DNA of 64,000 nucleotides from NCBI GenBank assembly GCA_025526935.1, contig JAHLKD010000060.1, positions 276,916-340,915 of the forward strand, in the 5' to 3' direction. Numbering within the stretch: the stretch's first letter is position 1; each line of letters starts with the position of its first letter. The notes below the pieces were generated by a model. It did no database searches. It saw only the letters and a list, made by a program, of their open reading frames with translations, and was not told where the DNA came from. This stretch comes from Cladochytrium replicatum (Eukaryota; Chytridiomycota; Chytridiomycetes; Cladochytriales; Cladochytriaceae). The translations under genes and the position numbers were made by a program. Positions 1 through 11,614 of this stretch are shown piece by piece.

Positions 1-810
1 GCCTACGTTCACATGCACGGCGCTCACCCGAAACTGGAAGTGGATGCCGTTGATATGGAGTTGATGAGGTAAAGATCCCGTGGGAATCGTCAATATCTCT
101 TCTAACGATTAATTACAAAGGCAGTACATTGCATACGCCCGACAGTTTAACCCGGTCCTTCCCAAGGATGTCGGCGCATTTATTGTAAACTCTTATGTTA
201 ATCTGCGCAAGAACGACGAGCTGAAGGAGATGCAGCATGTTTCTGCACGAACACTACTGAGTGTTGTTCGAATGGCAACAGCTTTGGTACGTTCACAGAA
301 ATGCGCCCGAAACCAGCTCATCACCATTTTATTTCCTGTAAGGCGCGAATGCGGTTTTCGAAAGAAGTTGACCTGGCAGATGTTGATGAAGCGTTGAGGC
401 TGATGGAAGTCAGCAAGGCATCGTTGACAGCGAAAGAGCCAGTAAAACTGTTAGTTATGCAAGTGCAGACACACAAACGTCGTTACTAATCCTCCATTTA
501 GTGATCCTAAATCTGCTATTTACGACATTATTCGAGAGATGTCGCGGACGGCAGAAGGGAAGATGGTGCAAGAAGTTGCGTGAGTATCAATCTTTAGATC
601 GTCATATTTTGCTTTATTAAACCGTTTTAAAATAATAGGTTTAACAAAGTTAGAAGCCGTGTACTCGCTCATGGATTCACAGAAGAACAACTGAACAGTT
701 GTATCAATGAGTATGAGAGAGATGACATGTGGATGGTCGATGAAGAAAAGACAAATTTGAAATGGGTGCGAGTTGAGGGAGAAGAAAACGACGATGATGA
801 AGAGCTTTAG
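1..810 (+). CDS. MCM7: DNA replication licensing factor MCM7, C-terminal part (gene enters from the left edge)
   Basis: Subunit of the nuclear MCM2-7 replicative helicase. Five exons can be read with consistent phase: 1-68, 121-286, 343-449, 502-579 and 639-810. They give the end of the AAA+ module (LMRQYIAYARQF, then VSARTLLSVVRMATALARMRF), the helix with VDEALRLMEVSKASL that is typical of the MCM7 lid region, and a winged-helix-like C-terminus ending in EEL before a TAG stop. The order and spacing match the last quarter of MCM7. MCM7 is chosen over other MCMs because of the DEALRLMEVSK block and the C-terminal domain (AIYDIIREMSRT, then LNSCINEYERDDMWMV). The donor at 450 (GTTAGT) is the least certain splice site. 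The start and the Walker motifs lie outside the window. Confidence 0.9.
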
Positions 811-1162
811 GTTGCTGCTGAAGTATTTATGCACAGTCCAATAGAGTACTTGCTCGACTGGGACAGGTGTTTCTCATTTAGCTTTTCCTTTCATAAAAAT
901 TTAGAAATAAGAACGAAAACGCTCATAACGGGAATGTGGGCCAAACATGATCACCTCATGAATTGCACAAGCTGATAGATTGGCGATGAAGGGGTCCAGA
1001 CCGCAGTCATGATTTGGCAATAGTTTAAACTATGTACGTTGTGTCTGTGTGATCCGCCACTGCACTGCCACCGCTCACCAGCCCAGCCCAGCCGGCAGCA
1101 CTCCACAGTCCACAGTCCATTTTGAACGTTTTGAAAAACGCGCAAAGCCATCCGACGCGGTC

Positions 1163-1338
1163 TATTTAACAACCCACCCCGCCAAGCCTCGTGAATCCCG
1201 CCTGTCCCCACCCTCTCCTCCTCATTCCGTCTCGCCCGCCTGGTGCCCCTCCTCCAGCCCATCTCTCGCTATATTAATCTGCCTGCTGGCCTGGCTACCT
1301 CATACCATTCTCCCCTCGCAGTTTTCTCTCACCCCGCA
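1163..1338 (+). promoter_or_regulatory. Putative core promoter and leader of the cyclin gene
   Basis: A TATA-like TATTTAA at 1163-1169 is followed by a strongly pyrimidine-rich stretch (about 1196-1275) up to the ATG at 1339. CT-rich leaders of this kind are common upstream of fungal genes. The rest of the 811-1162 gap shows no gene; it holds the MCM7 3' flank. Confidence 0.35.
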
Positions 1339-2914
1339 ATGTCGTTCACAACATTCCCCTACGACTCCCCCGTGTCACACCATGATCTGTCCGCCTTCCT
1401 TCAATTCGAAGATGTCGTCGACTCAAACGAATCTCTGGAGTACGGCAAGGAAATCGCCGCTTTTATGAAACAGATCGAGGTATGATCCCACTCTCATGCT
1501 CCCGTTATCAACATGCTCATAGTCCCGAATAAAGTCAAAAACCCTCCCCGAGAACCCAAACTACATGGACTCCCAACCTGATCTCTCCTTTCGCATGCGG
1601 AAGACACTCATCGTTTGGCTCGTTGAAGTCCACAATGAGTACGATCTCAGGCAAGAGACTCTCTACCTCGCCATCAACATTCTCGACCGATTTTGTGCTC
1701 GTCGCCTTGTCCCACGACCTCAGTACCAGCTTCTCGGAATCACCGCGCTTTGGATCGCGGCAAAGTACGAGGAGAATCATGGTCGCGTCCCTTCACTTCG
1801 CATGCTGTGCTACATTTGCTGCCAAAACTACCGGGAACGCGATCTCGTCGCCATGGAAGGCGTAGTTCTCAGGGAGCTCGGATTCGAACTCGGTCATCCT
1901 ACTCCGGAAGCCTTTCTCAAGGCCACTGTCAAGTTGATGAGTGACCAAGAGCCCAAAGCATCCAACACCTCCAACGACCTGTTCTCCAACGACAGCACAC
2001 GGTCGATGTATCCCATCGACAACGACGATCAATTCAACAACTCATATCCTACATTTGGATTCAATCACATCAGCGCGTTTGCGGCAGGTCCCACAGACGA
2101 CGACGCATACAGAGCATACGACGACGTGTGCGCCACACAATACAACACCTCCGTTAGTTCTTTCCCCGGCTTCTCCCACAATGTCACTGGGTATCTTGGA
2201 ACCAACGGTGCCTCGAACGATTTCCCTCGCAATGGAGTCTACAAACAGGCTTCACCTTTTGCTCATTCTTACACTTCGCGGCCGCCGGCTTACTCTGAAG
2301 GGTCTCCCGTAATTGTCTCGCCGGAAACCCGAGCCGTTGCCCGCTACCTTATGGAAATTTCAACTGTACACGCTCGCTACCATCGGTTTAAGCCAAGCGT
2401 GCTTGCCACATCAGCTCTAGCCCTGGCCGACCACATTTTGTTGGAAGGGCCACTTGTACTACCGGAGGCCGACACTCAGACTTCCGCGACGATGAAAGAT
2501 GACATGGATGACGTTATGCGGAGATGTGAAGCATTCCTCACCGATTGTCTCAGCGATCCACCAAAGCAGATCTTTGCAAAGTATGCAGGCGGAAAATTCC
2601 TCAGGGCAAGCATGATCGCCGAACGATGGTGCAAAAGGTGAGCGGAGCAAACAGTTCGCAGGATACAAACCTTTTCTGACGTGCACATTGCTTATTTTAG
2701 ACACAGCGCCCCGCTCGCTGATAGCCCTTCCCCTGATCACCCTTCACCTATCGCCTTGGCTGCCAATGGAATGTGGGATAGTGCTCCTGCCCGGTGCCGG
2801 ACACCTCATTACTTCCAGCAACGACCGCTGAGGACCATTCGGAATGCTGCTGCCGCTGTTTGGAAGGATGTCATATCCTTGCCAGTTGCTAGTGCTTCAG
2901 ACAGTGCTTGGTGA
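1339..2914 (+). CDS. Mitotic (A/B-type) cyclin
   Basis: Regulatory subunit that binds and directs a cyclin-dependent kinase. Three exons, 1339-1479, 1523-2637 and 2701-2914, total 1470 nt, an exact multiple of three, for 489 residues. The cyclin N box is clear (about residues 60-180): MRKTLIVWLVEVHNEYDLR, then ETLYLAINILDRFCARR and QLLGITALWIAAKYEE, including the conserved R/K and E positions that contact the CDK. After a long serine/asparagine-rich linker a second cyclin fold follows (VARYLMEISTVHARY... SVLATSALALA). The linker of roughly 120 residues between the two folds is unusually long for a B-type cyclin. The last exon gives a low-complexity tail. ATG 1339 is preferred because it follows the leader and opens directly into the exon spliced at 1480. 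It could be a B-type (Clb-like) or A-type cyclin; the sequence alone does not decide. Confidence 0.88.
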
Positions 2915-3608
2915 AAAGATCTGAAGCGACGCCTTCACCTTTTTCCGTCATCCGCTTTTTACTTTTGGTTTTGACGTTTCAACTGAGGACGACCCTTTGC
3001 GAAGAATACTTTTTTCTTTTACAACCCGATTCTCTGTTCAATTCCTTTGTTTACCTTTGCCATGATTCGATAGGCTGGGCCGTTTACTTTGAATCATCTT
3101 TGGATAACAAGTAGGTAGCATTAGATTTTTTCGTATTGCTTTCCCTTACCTTAGTGTTTCATCACACATCTTTTCGTTGTAGCGTTTTATGTTTCTTTGT
3201 ATGAAACTTTTTTCAAGCGACCTGTTAGTAGGTGGGATATGATTTCTTGTTGGTGGTTACAGGGCTGTTGGTTTGCAATCAAGAAATTTGGCCGAGATGA
3301 TACGCCGGTCGTGTCGTCGACGTTGTGGGGTTTTAGCTTTTATTATTCGGCGACCTTGCTGTTGGAAGTGTTCCGTTGGCTGTGTTAGGATTCTTGTTCG
3401 TTTTCTAATTTAAAGTTCGTGGTTTATGGAAAACAATGTTGGTTTGGTGTTTCATTCTTTTGTTTGCGTTACTGTGGTTAGTAGCGGAGCGAAAGCGAGG
3501 ATGAAAACAAAGAAAGATCTCATGCTACGTGCCAGCTGTCGCCACACTGGGAAAAATTATAAATAGATCTGCGCACTGCACTCTCCAGTTTGTTAACAAG
3601 AGCTTGGC
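2915..3608. other. Gap without a recognisable gene
   Basis: AT-rich 3' flank of the cyclin gene followed by about 400 bp with only short unsupported reading frames. No RNA gene or repeat was recognised. Confidence 0.5.
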
Positions 3609-3893
3609 ATGAGTTCCGAAGAACAGAAACGAGACACGCAGAACTCATATAGCTTCTGCCACTTACCCCAACCCACTTCATCTGCTGGGATTGGACTCGA
3701 ATTGCTCGGAAGATCACGTGAGGAATGCCTACTTAAAGGCCGAGCTGAGGTGTCCAGACCCAAATCATGATTATCCAATCCGAATCGCTTATCGCGTTGC
3801 TTTTTTCTTCCCCTTCTCACAGTATCATCCCGACAAAAACTCTGCGCAGGAGGCGAAGGAAAGTTCAACGAGATACCCAAAGCACGTGAGGTG
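3609..3893 (+). pseudogene. Decayed J-domain (DnaJ/HSP40) fragment
   Basis: J domains stimulate HSP70 ATPases. The translation shows pieces of one in order: LLGLDSNCSEDHVRNAYLKAELR (helix I end and helix II, read from about 3678), then YHPDKNSA (3823 on, the HPD catalytic loop) and, in a shifted frame, KFNEIPKARE (helix III/IV). The pieces cannot be joined with consistent phase: the stretch between helix II and HPD looks like an intron (donor near 3747, AG at 3822) but gives the wrong phase, and helix III needs a one-base shift. Further degraded coding-like sequence may continue to about 4050. Most likely a pseudogene; a short real gene with unusual splicing is the alternative. Confidence 0.5.
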
Positions 3894-4415
3894 AGTTTGC
3901 CCAACGCCGATTGACATTTGTGTGGATCACCACTTGTGTGGGAAGATGCTAGGGAGAAAAATGGTGGCTAACCCTGGTATTATTCAAATATGCTGATGAA
4001 CAGCGGCAACAGGATAACAAGAAGGAGCATTGTCAAGGAGTGATGGTTTGATTAAAGTTAAGCTTGCAAAACATGGCCAGTAAATCTCTTCACATCCGAT
4101 TAGATATTAGTTATCCCCTCGTGTCATCATGTTGCTCTTTGGAACCAAGACAACAAGGGCAGCAGTCAAGGATAGTCAATACGCTTTCAGTATGTCACAT
4201 CAATTACATAAGGGCACAACATCAAAATAACTAAACCACCCACAAAAACATCACACTCAAGTTACAGTGCCAAATCGGCTGAATGGTCTGCGAAAAAGAG
4301 TATATAATATGATTTCTAAAGTCAATTTAATGGTAAGAAACAATGTATTAATGTTCGATACTAATAATAAGCTCAAAAACATCTAATTCCACCCTACGAA
4401 TTGTACTCTCATATA

Positions 4416-4487
4416 TAGCAAAGGTAGGTTTCGATCCTACGACCTATGGGTTATGAGCCCATCACGCTTCCACTGCGCTACTTTGCT
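4416..4487 (-). tRNA. tRNA-iMet: Initiator tRNA-Met (CAT)
   Basis: On the minus strand the 72 nt fold as a tRNA: acceptor AGCAAAG pairs with CTTTGCT, anticodon arm GGGCTCATAACCC with anticodon CAT, and a T arm GTAGG-ATCGAAA-CCTAC. Three marks identify the initiator rather than the elongator: an A1:U72 end pair, the AUCGAAA T loop in place of TTCRA, and consecutive G:C pairs next to the anticodon loop. There is no intron. A T-run for Pol III termination (T5, at 4374-4378 on the plus strand as AAAAA) lies about 40 nt downstream. Confidence 0.95.
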
Positions 4488-4495
4488 TTTTCACC

Positions 4496-6088
4496 AGTAT
4501 TCCAAACCGTTTGATCTCTCTTTTAATGAGTATGTTTGATCGTTGTTCTTCTCAGGTTGTTATAGAGAATCGTTCTTCTGATTTGTTTTTGCTTCCACGA
4601 GGTCTTTTTCAAGGTTCTGTTTTGTCTCCGTTCTTGTACTCAGTTTTCATCAATCCTTTAGCACAGCTCCTTCGTCGTGAATCCTCTCATCTTGCTAGGT
4701 TTTCTTATAACACTCCTGTTTTCAATTCGTTGTTTTTTGCTGATGACATAGCTTTGTTTTCTGCCACCCCTGAGCAAGCCCAACGTGCATTGAAAATTTG
4801 TGAAGATTTTGCTTTAGCTTCTCATTTTGTGTTTTCACCTTCAAAGTGTGCTGTGTTATCTTCTCAACGGTTACCCACCTACTTGAAGCTTCATGGCTCT
4901 GCCCTCCCTGTAGAGGTTTCATTTAGATACCTTGGTCACTATTTTACTATTGAAGGGTTTGATCTTGCTGCAACTATTGATCATCGCTTAGAGAAAGCTT
5001 GTGCCTCATTGTATCTTTTTGCACCTTATGTCTCGTACTTTGGTGGGTCTGCTCCTCGTGTTGCCAGGTTGTTGTTTTTGTCTTTTATTAGACCTTCACT
5101 TGAGTTTGGTTTAGCACTTATTCGGCCTTCCACTGCTCAGCTTCAGGTACTCGAGCGTTTTTGTTATCATGCACTGTGTCGTCTGTTTTCGCTAGCCCAT
5201 ACCACTTCGCGTGTTGGTTTGTTGCTGTTAGCGCAAATTCCTACTTTTGAGTTCAGGCTGAAGTACCTTCAGGCACGTATGTTTGCTCGCTGGTCTAGTG
5301 ATTCCAGCCCTCTGTTACCAGCTGCTGTGTTGCAATTCTATCGGTCATCTCCAGTCGGTTATGGTTCATCTCCTTATTTTTCCGCTTGTCACAATGATCT
5401 CATTGTTCCTATGCCTGTTGTGCCCCCACTTCATCCGTTGATGTTGCATTTTCAGTCTTTAGCTGTTGCGCATAATGGACCAATTGCAGTTTCATTTGCC
5501 CCTGTCCGCAATTTGAAACTTTTCCACCCTTTGTTGCTACCCCCACACCAACATCTCCCAACAGTATGTCTTCGTTTGTTCCTGCTATATCGGCTTGGCC
5601 GCCTGTTTCCAAACCCCCGACCTTATTGTAGGAACTGTCATGATGCCCCTGAAGTGTCGCGTGCCCATGTCTCTGTGTGTCTACATTTGCGTGCTAGTTT
5701 GTCTGCTAGTTTTGATTTAGGCCCGCCTGACGATCCCCGCCTACCTCTTGACATTGCAATTGATATGCTTTCACCACGGCCTTTTTATCCTTCCCCTGCT
5801 TTTTCCCAGTGGGTTCTTGTTCTTCGTGCACTTAACCGCATTTGGTCAAACTGTCTTGGTTATGACCTAGTTTTGTCTCCAGCTCCTGATTCTATCTTTT
5901 CTGCTTTTGTTGATTTGGATATGCCTTAGTGTTTTGAAACATTTTACTTTTCCTACGGCTCGCACGGCTCCCCATGTGCTGCCAATTTACGTGTATTTTT
6001 ACACTTGTATTTGGATTTTGCACCAGCGGGTGATATGTATTGGTTGGACAATAAATACATATTACGAAGTTCAAAAAAAAAAAAAAAA
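4496..6088 (+). mobile_element. 5'-truncated non-LTR retrotransposon (LINE) with poly(A) tail
   Basis: A LINE-type reverse transcriptase reading frame is followed by a short 3' region ending in an A16 tract (6073-6088), the usual signature of target-primed insertion. The 5' end is truncated: coding similarity starts within about 25 bp of the 5' end of the initiator tRNA gene, which points the other way. No target duplication could be assigned by eye. Confidence 0.8.
4511..5929 (+). pseudogene. LINE reverse transcriptase, C-terminal portion
   Basis: About 470 codons are open. Near the start is the RT fingers/palm block LFQGSVLSPFLYSVF, then the catalytic FADDIALF at about residues 75-82, with the two Asp that bind metal, then SFRYLGHYF of RT block 7. 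A thumb-like region follows and then a cysteine-histidine motif C-x2-C-x8-H-x3-C (CRNCHDAPEVSRAHVSVC, about residues 375-395) typical of LINE C-termini. The N-terminal endonuclease and the first RT blocks are missing, so the copy cannot be autonomous, although the remaining frame is intact. The first codon is TTG; no true start is implied. Confidence 0.85.
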
Positions 6089-6133
6089 GAAGTTGGTAAC
6101 ACTGTTTCATCATCTCAAACCACGATATAATTC

Positions 6134-6540
6134 ATGTTTATATTTGCAGATGATTTGGCCTTGTTTGCACTTACTTTGGATGCTATGCAGGTTCTTCTCT
6201 CTGTTTGTGAACAGTTTGCCCAAGCTCGTGGTTTTTCTTTTGCTCCCTCGAAGTATGCGATTCTCACAAGAATTCCCATTCCTGCTAATTCGCCTTTGCT
6301 TCTTCATCGTCAAACTCTGCCTGTCAAGCCTTCATTTCGTTATCTGGGTTGCTTTTTTGGAGATACTGGATTTGATGTTTCACTGACTGTTTAACATCGA
6401 CTTGCCAAAGCGCGTGCAGCTTCTTTTGCTTTGCTTTCTTTTTCAAAGATGTTTGGTTCTCATTCTCTGGTTGTGGTTTGTCCTTTGTTTTTGTCTTTTA
6501 TTCAACCTACGCTTGGACCCGCAGCTATCGAAAGCCGTAC
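6134..6540 (+). pseudogene. Second, divergent LINE reverse transcriptase fragment
   Basis: Starts at the FADDLALF catalytic block just after the poly(A) of the preceding element and covers the RT region ending at SFRYLGCFFGDTGFD. A stop (TAA, 6392-6394) interrupts the frame, after which HRLAKARAASFALLSF continues the similarity. It aligns with the same region of the upstream LINE but is clearly different at most positions, so it is another LINE family and not a tandem duplicate. Truncated at both ends. Confidence 0.7.
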
Positions 6541-6599
6541 CTGATCCTGACCCTCTCCGTTTTGTGCTTTAGCTTGAACTAGAAGAAGTTAAAACAAAA

Positions 6600-6870
6600 T
6601 CTCAATTGTGTCTTCTTGGAAAGTGTCCTCGTGGACAGAAAATGCAGCTCTCAAGGTCTCTTGTGGATAGAAAAAATTGTTACAAAAAGTCGACTGTCAG
6701 CTTGGAAAGTGTCCGGGTGGACAGAAAATACAAATGGCTTCCTTCGATCATTTCTTGTGAGATCAGGTTTTACACGGGTCTAAAGCTCGACCCAATAAGG
6801 GTTTTGCTTCTGGACCCGATACACGACCCGGATCTGACCTGCAAAATTTTCCTGAAACCCTGTGTTAAAA
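6600..6870 (+). repeat. Solo terminal segment related to the hAT element at 28-37 kb
   Basis: Contains two copies of the palindromic unit core (TGTCCTCGTGGACA at 6624-6637, TGTCCGGGTGGACA at 6710-6723) and then, at about 6770-6860, the GACCCG-rich stretch with the phrases AAGGGTTTTGC and CTGGACCCGATAC. The same order and closely similar wording occur at 36,833-36,985. It is therefore a relic end or a non-autonomous derivative of that transposon family. Confidence 0.6.
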
Positions 6871-8196
6871 AACCAAGGGCTTCTCCTGGCAGCGGTAGGG
6901 CGTCTTTAGCTGTACTGTAGCTAGCACAACAGCTCCAGGTTCCGTCTCTTGGCCCAGTACCTGTTCTCCCAGGTGTGTATATGCCTAATACTCCGACAGG
7001 CTGTACACTACACCCAAGCTGGTCAGGCAACCAGGGAATGCTGTAGTCAAAGACATTGGTCACATCAACTCCTATATTCAAGTGAACAGTGCGTGTGGGC
7101 ATACCTGTGGTCAAAGACATTGGTCACATCAACTCAAAGGACCAAGCCACACCACATTCCCCACTAAATGCCAAGATCACTCCACACAGGACCTGCCAAA
7201 CATGGATATAAATACATGAAATACAAGTCCATAAATAAGAACGAAGAGGGATTGACAAAAAAACTCTCAGGTCAAAGAGAAAAAAGACAACCCAAAGGAT
7301 AACCCATATAGCAAACAGTCTGATATGCTAGTTTTTAACACTGTGTGCGAAACAGTTCGGACTTTTATTTTCCAGAGTTTTTGCCATTTTCTTCACTTTC
7401 ACTTCCACTCTAATTGCTGGAATGTTGCTGTTTAATAAGTTTCCTGACCTTCAGCTTCAAATATCTTCAGTTTCAGAAGTTTCAGTGTAATGTTGGATGA
7501 TGATAACCCTGACATGGTTCATACTATGTTATCATGGACAAGAAGACCATTTTTGTTGTTCCCCTGTTCTTTTCACCTCTTCATGGCTGCAAATGTTGTA
7601 GTCCCATAACTTTCAATGTTATTGCCAGTCACTTTTACCAATTAGCCAAATGGCTATCGTGCTATAGCTGCTAGCTTTGCTCCCCACTAGCAATTGCTCC
7701 TCCATGCTTCCCTATTTTGTCAATCTTGAGGCTTCTACAGTATTGACTTGGACATTTGTTTCGTCACCCCTGCAAGTAGTGTTGTTATCTCTAGATCTTA
7801 TGTTTCAGAATGTTTGTGTCTTGAAATATTTTAGCGTCCTGCTGCTTTTCTCTTATGCTGTGCACGCTTCCCTATTTGCTGGTCCATGACCATCTTGTAA
7901 GGCACTTTGGGTGTTGTTTATGATGCATTATATGTGCAAAATAAACAAATATTCTTAGAAAAATGTAGAAATCTTTTTTTTTCATTGAGTTTATTCTTTA
8001 CTTTTGTTTGATAATATCTTTTCTTTTGAGCTACTCTCATGACCAATTCGATTTAAAAATTTGCAGTTACGTGCAATTACTATAAATTCTTTTTTTTAAA
8101 AATCCAATTGATAAATGATAGTGTTTTTCAAAAAGAAGAATCTAAATTTTAATATCTACTGCGCTCAGCACTTCACAGCAGCCACACACGTGCACA
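6871..8196. other. Gap without a recognisable gene
   Basis: AT-rich sequence with only short reading frames. One 26-bp direct repeat is present (7046-7071 and 7110-7135). The last 200 bp are the upstream region of the Pol III subunit gene. Confidence 0.5.
7046..7135 (+). repeat. Direct repeat, 26 bp twice, 64 bp apart
   Basis: A 26-bp stretch, beginning GTCAAAGACATTGG and ending ATCAACTC, occurs identically at 7046-7071 and 7110-7135. It looks like a small local duplication in non-coding DNA. Confidence 0.75.
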
Positions 8197-10848
8197 ATGG
8201 AGTGGGAAGGTGAGAAAACAGTTGTCGAAGGACTGAATACTGATCATCCGCTGGATAGACAAGGAAGGGATCCATGAGGATGATGATTTCTACGCCGAAG
8301 ATGAGGAAGAAGATGAAATCGTGGCTGAGCTCGACGTTTATTTTGCGAATACTCTGTCCGACCGTCTCTACCTTTTCCAATATCCCATGCGCAACCTCTC
8401 TTTTTCGACAACTTCTGCCACCGCTCCGACCTCACTCAGACCAACGGAAGGCCGCTTCAAGCCCCTCTCAAAGCAGTTCGAACTGACAGTTGCTTTCCCG
8501 ACGGTACATTCGGCTTACTACAACCAGGAGCGAGGAGAGTTTTATGGCAGCGAGGGCGCGGTCGAGACGGTGTATGACGTAAAGAAGAAGGATTCAGAGA
8601 AAAAGAAGCAGTACTTGGAGACTCAGACGCTCTCATCGTCGGTCTTACCCACTGAAGCAAAGTACATGGTCGGGGTGATCCGAGATGGTACGTGACGGGT
8701 GCTGTGCCTGTTATATCTACCTGTTTTCATTATAACTAACCCTTCGCAGGTGAGCTCCATTTGACTCCCATATCTGCACCTATTCAGTTTCGGCCAAGCT
8801 TTCGATACATTGACAAAATTACTGAGAAGGAAAAGGCGGCTGCAAAGAGAATTGCGAAAGAGGAAGACGTTGAAGATGGTGTGGATACTGGTGAAGATAC
8901 CGGTCGGGTAGTCCAGGTGTGATCAATATGAATGAAGGCCTTCTCTTCTTGAGCAGCTTAGAATTCTGGATCGTGAGGTTTCGGTAAGCAAGGAGAAAGC
9001 GGATGCGCGCAAGGCTGCGGCTCAGCGAGAGGCGAGAGCAATGGATGATGAGCAATGGCAACCCCTCACCCTTCAACACGAAGATGTTAGTGCAAAATAC
9101 CTCTCACAGAAGGGAGCTGATTTGGGATTTTCTGTCAGCACATGCAATCTGAGTCATTGAGGGATCAGTTGTTTGCCACAAACAAGGAGCCGCTTCTTTC
9201 AGAGACCACAAAGGGGGGCTATTTGGATTCGATCGATGGAAAGCCGCCAACTGCTATGTAAGCGAATTGGTGGATATTACTCGTCCTAGTGACTGAATAG
9301 TCGAAGTTTGGATGAACGGGTGGTCATAGGAAGGGGCATCCCTCTGAACGATATGAAGATGCTCCCCTTCAAGAAACAGGTCATGGCTTTATTGCTCAAT
9401 GGTGAGATCAATGTTTCATTTGAGCACATTGGAATATTTTGTAATAATACTTTTTTCAGCGGTCACAGTAACATATACTCAAGTCTTGGAGAACTTGGGG
9501 GCGAATCGCACAGAAAAAGAAATCATCGACGCTTTGGAGGAATATGGAATGCTCGTGAATGGAGTTTGGATCGGCAAAAGGTTTCGACTTGCTCAGCCCT
9601 TTGATCTGATTGACCTTCGGCCCTCTAGCGAACTGTATTATATGGGTCGGCCGCGAGATGCTCGCGACGTTCTACTGGAGATGTTTGCAAAGAAGAAATC
9701 TGTTACTAGAATCGAGTTTGTTGAAGGAACGAAGCTTCCAATGCAGATGGCTACGAACATGATCAGCGAGATTGCACAATGGGAGAAGGGAACTGGTTGG
9801 ACAGTTAAATGTGCCTCGGAAGATCACTTTGTAGACAGGTGAGTGTTTTATATTCTGTTTTCTGACCTTCGTCGGCCTTTTCTCTGAACTGCTCCCATAG
9901 TTTCCCCGATATCGCCAAACGCCAGAAGGAACGGGTAACTGCGAATGCACAGAGCGCTTTGACCAGGATGCAGCCACCTGCTGTAACACCAGGAAAGCCT
10001 GTCAAAGCAGAGAAGGGCGGGGCCGCTGCGCCAATCAAAGGTATTCCTCTGACCATTCGTGCGTTATTCCATTCAGCTGAAGTCTTCCCGCCAACAGCCC
10101 CGGCGGGTAAAGTCAAATTGGAAAGTTCTAAAGCGACAACAGCTGTGTCATCTTCGTTCACACTGGCAGGTTCATCCTCTACAGACGAACCTGAAGTTGG
10201 AGGATCGACGAGCGGAGGTAGATCCGTCTCAGCAGCTGAGCGTGGGCTGTCAGGAATGTACATCATTCAGGGCGAGACGAAGGAAGAGCAGTTGACCGCC
10301 CTAGTTCGGGACGTATTTTCGACCCATGGGATCGTGTCTCGAACATATGTGCAATCTGTTATCAAGAGCAGGCAAATTGACACATGTAAGCTCTTTTCTA
10401 TTGAGGATTTGTGGCATTTTAGCTAATTTTGTATTTTCAGCGAAAGGCAACTTGTTAACGGTGGGGGTAACAGAGGATCAAGTGGACGCCGTCCTCGCAA
10501 AAGAATGCCTCCGCCTCCGCTCCGACTACGTTCTCAAAAAAGTGCGCAACATACCCGTGGATGAGGTGAGAAGCAGCTGATCCACTTTTGACCATGCGCT
10601 GAACTATCGGTGTAGTTCCGACCTGCAATCATTGAACTGTTCACCCAACTGACGATAGTAAAACGCTCGGATGTGAACAAGGCGGTGATGACGAAACTCA
10701 AGAAAGATATACCCGCTGGAGTCTACACCAAAATCATGAAGGAATTTGCTAATAACAAGGGGCAAAGCTGGGTATGCGATAATCTATGCTGACAGAACAA
10801 AGTTAAATATTTCTCTTGCAGACTTTGAAAAGCTCACCCGCCCCATAA
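8197..10848 (+). CDS. RPC5: RNA polymerase III subunit RPC5 (POLR3E / Rpc37 family)
   Basis: Component of the Pol III initiation/termination subcomplex that transcribes tRNA, 5S and U6 genes. A 13-nt first exon (MEWE, 8197-8209) splices over 8210-8258 into an acidic stretch, then the family hallmark EIVAELDVYFANTLSDRLYLFQYP, followed by ELHLTPI and FRPSFRYID, all as in animal POLR3E. Middle exons carry LPFKKQVMALLLN and the winged-helix-like region with VNGVWIGKRF; the C-terminal half shows EQLTALVRDVF and a final LKKDIPAGVYTKIMKEF before TAA at 10846-10848. About nine short introns interrupt it. The C-terminal extension and length fit the metazoan/basidiomycete POLR3E form rather than the short yeast Rpc37. 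The start is supported by the in-phase junction to the second exon. Confidence 0.88.
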
Positions 10849-11614
10849 CTTTGTATGTTCGTTGAAACTAAGTTAAAAAGAGAACGATGACCGATGACCG
10901 GTAAACAACGACCAAGAAAGCGACATAACCTAGGGTTAGTTAGGATAGCGACTGTTCTGGGTAAAGGCAGGAGGATGGCAGCGTGTGACCAAGACAATAA
11001 AAATCTGTTCAAGCAGGGCAGAAATCCGACACCTCTATCTGCCTGGATGTACAAAAGGAAGCTTGAATCCTGCTTTCAAGGTGTTGCCGAAGTCCTTTCA
11101 TATCGTGTTAATGCTCATGATCGTAAGAGCAGCAAACTCCCCGAAACAAAAAAGACAGCAGTGTGTTAGTCGTGCATATTGACCGAAAACACTGGCCTTG
11201 TTCACTAGTCCGCCCGTAGGGAAGTTCCTCGTTTAAGAGGAGTGAGAGTGGGACCCTGGTCGAGTAAGCGATGTTCCCTAAGTGGCCGCTACTGCTGATC
11301 GAATTTTTTCGCCCAAACACCGTTACGCCCACCACTACTAGTGCGATCAATATGATACTCATTAACCATAGATCGTGCATTTGTGGGGGTGAAATCTAGT
11401 TACCACTCGTGCTAAAGAGAGTGCAGGAAAGATGAAATGTGTTGACAGGGTCCAAGATTGATTTTGCTGAACAATGTGTCGCTCCTGTACATGGATGCAG
11501 TGCAACCATTGCTCATTTGCTACTGATCCTGAATTTTATATGGATGGGGCCTTCCTTTTTTCCTTCTTTTTTTACAAGTTGCGTTGCAGCATAACAGAGG
11601 CTTGGAGACTCGAG
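10849..11614. other. Intergenic region, possible small membrane-protein frame
   Basis: Upstream region of SF3B2. On the minus strand 11,108-11,380 could encode 90 residues with one hydrophobic segment (MSIILIALVVVGVTVFG) near the N-terminus. No homology is recognised, the rest is low in protein-like features, and there is no supporting context, so it is not called as a gene. Confidence 0.3.

Noticed and set aside
7677-7889. Hydrophobic 70-codon frame
   Set aside because: AT-rich intergenic DNA, no recognisable domain, no context.
11108-11380. Minus-strand 90-residue frame with one hydrophobic segment
   Set aside because: No recognised family, no splice support and poor protein-like composition after the hydrophobic stretch.
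11474-11614. In-frame upstream extension of SF3B2
   Set aside because: Cys/Phe-rich residues unlike any part of the family; ATG 11,615 fits better.
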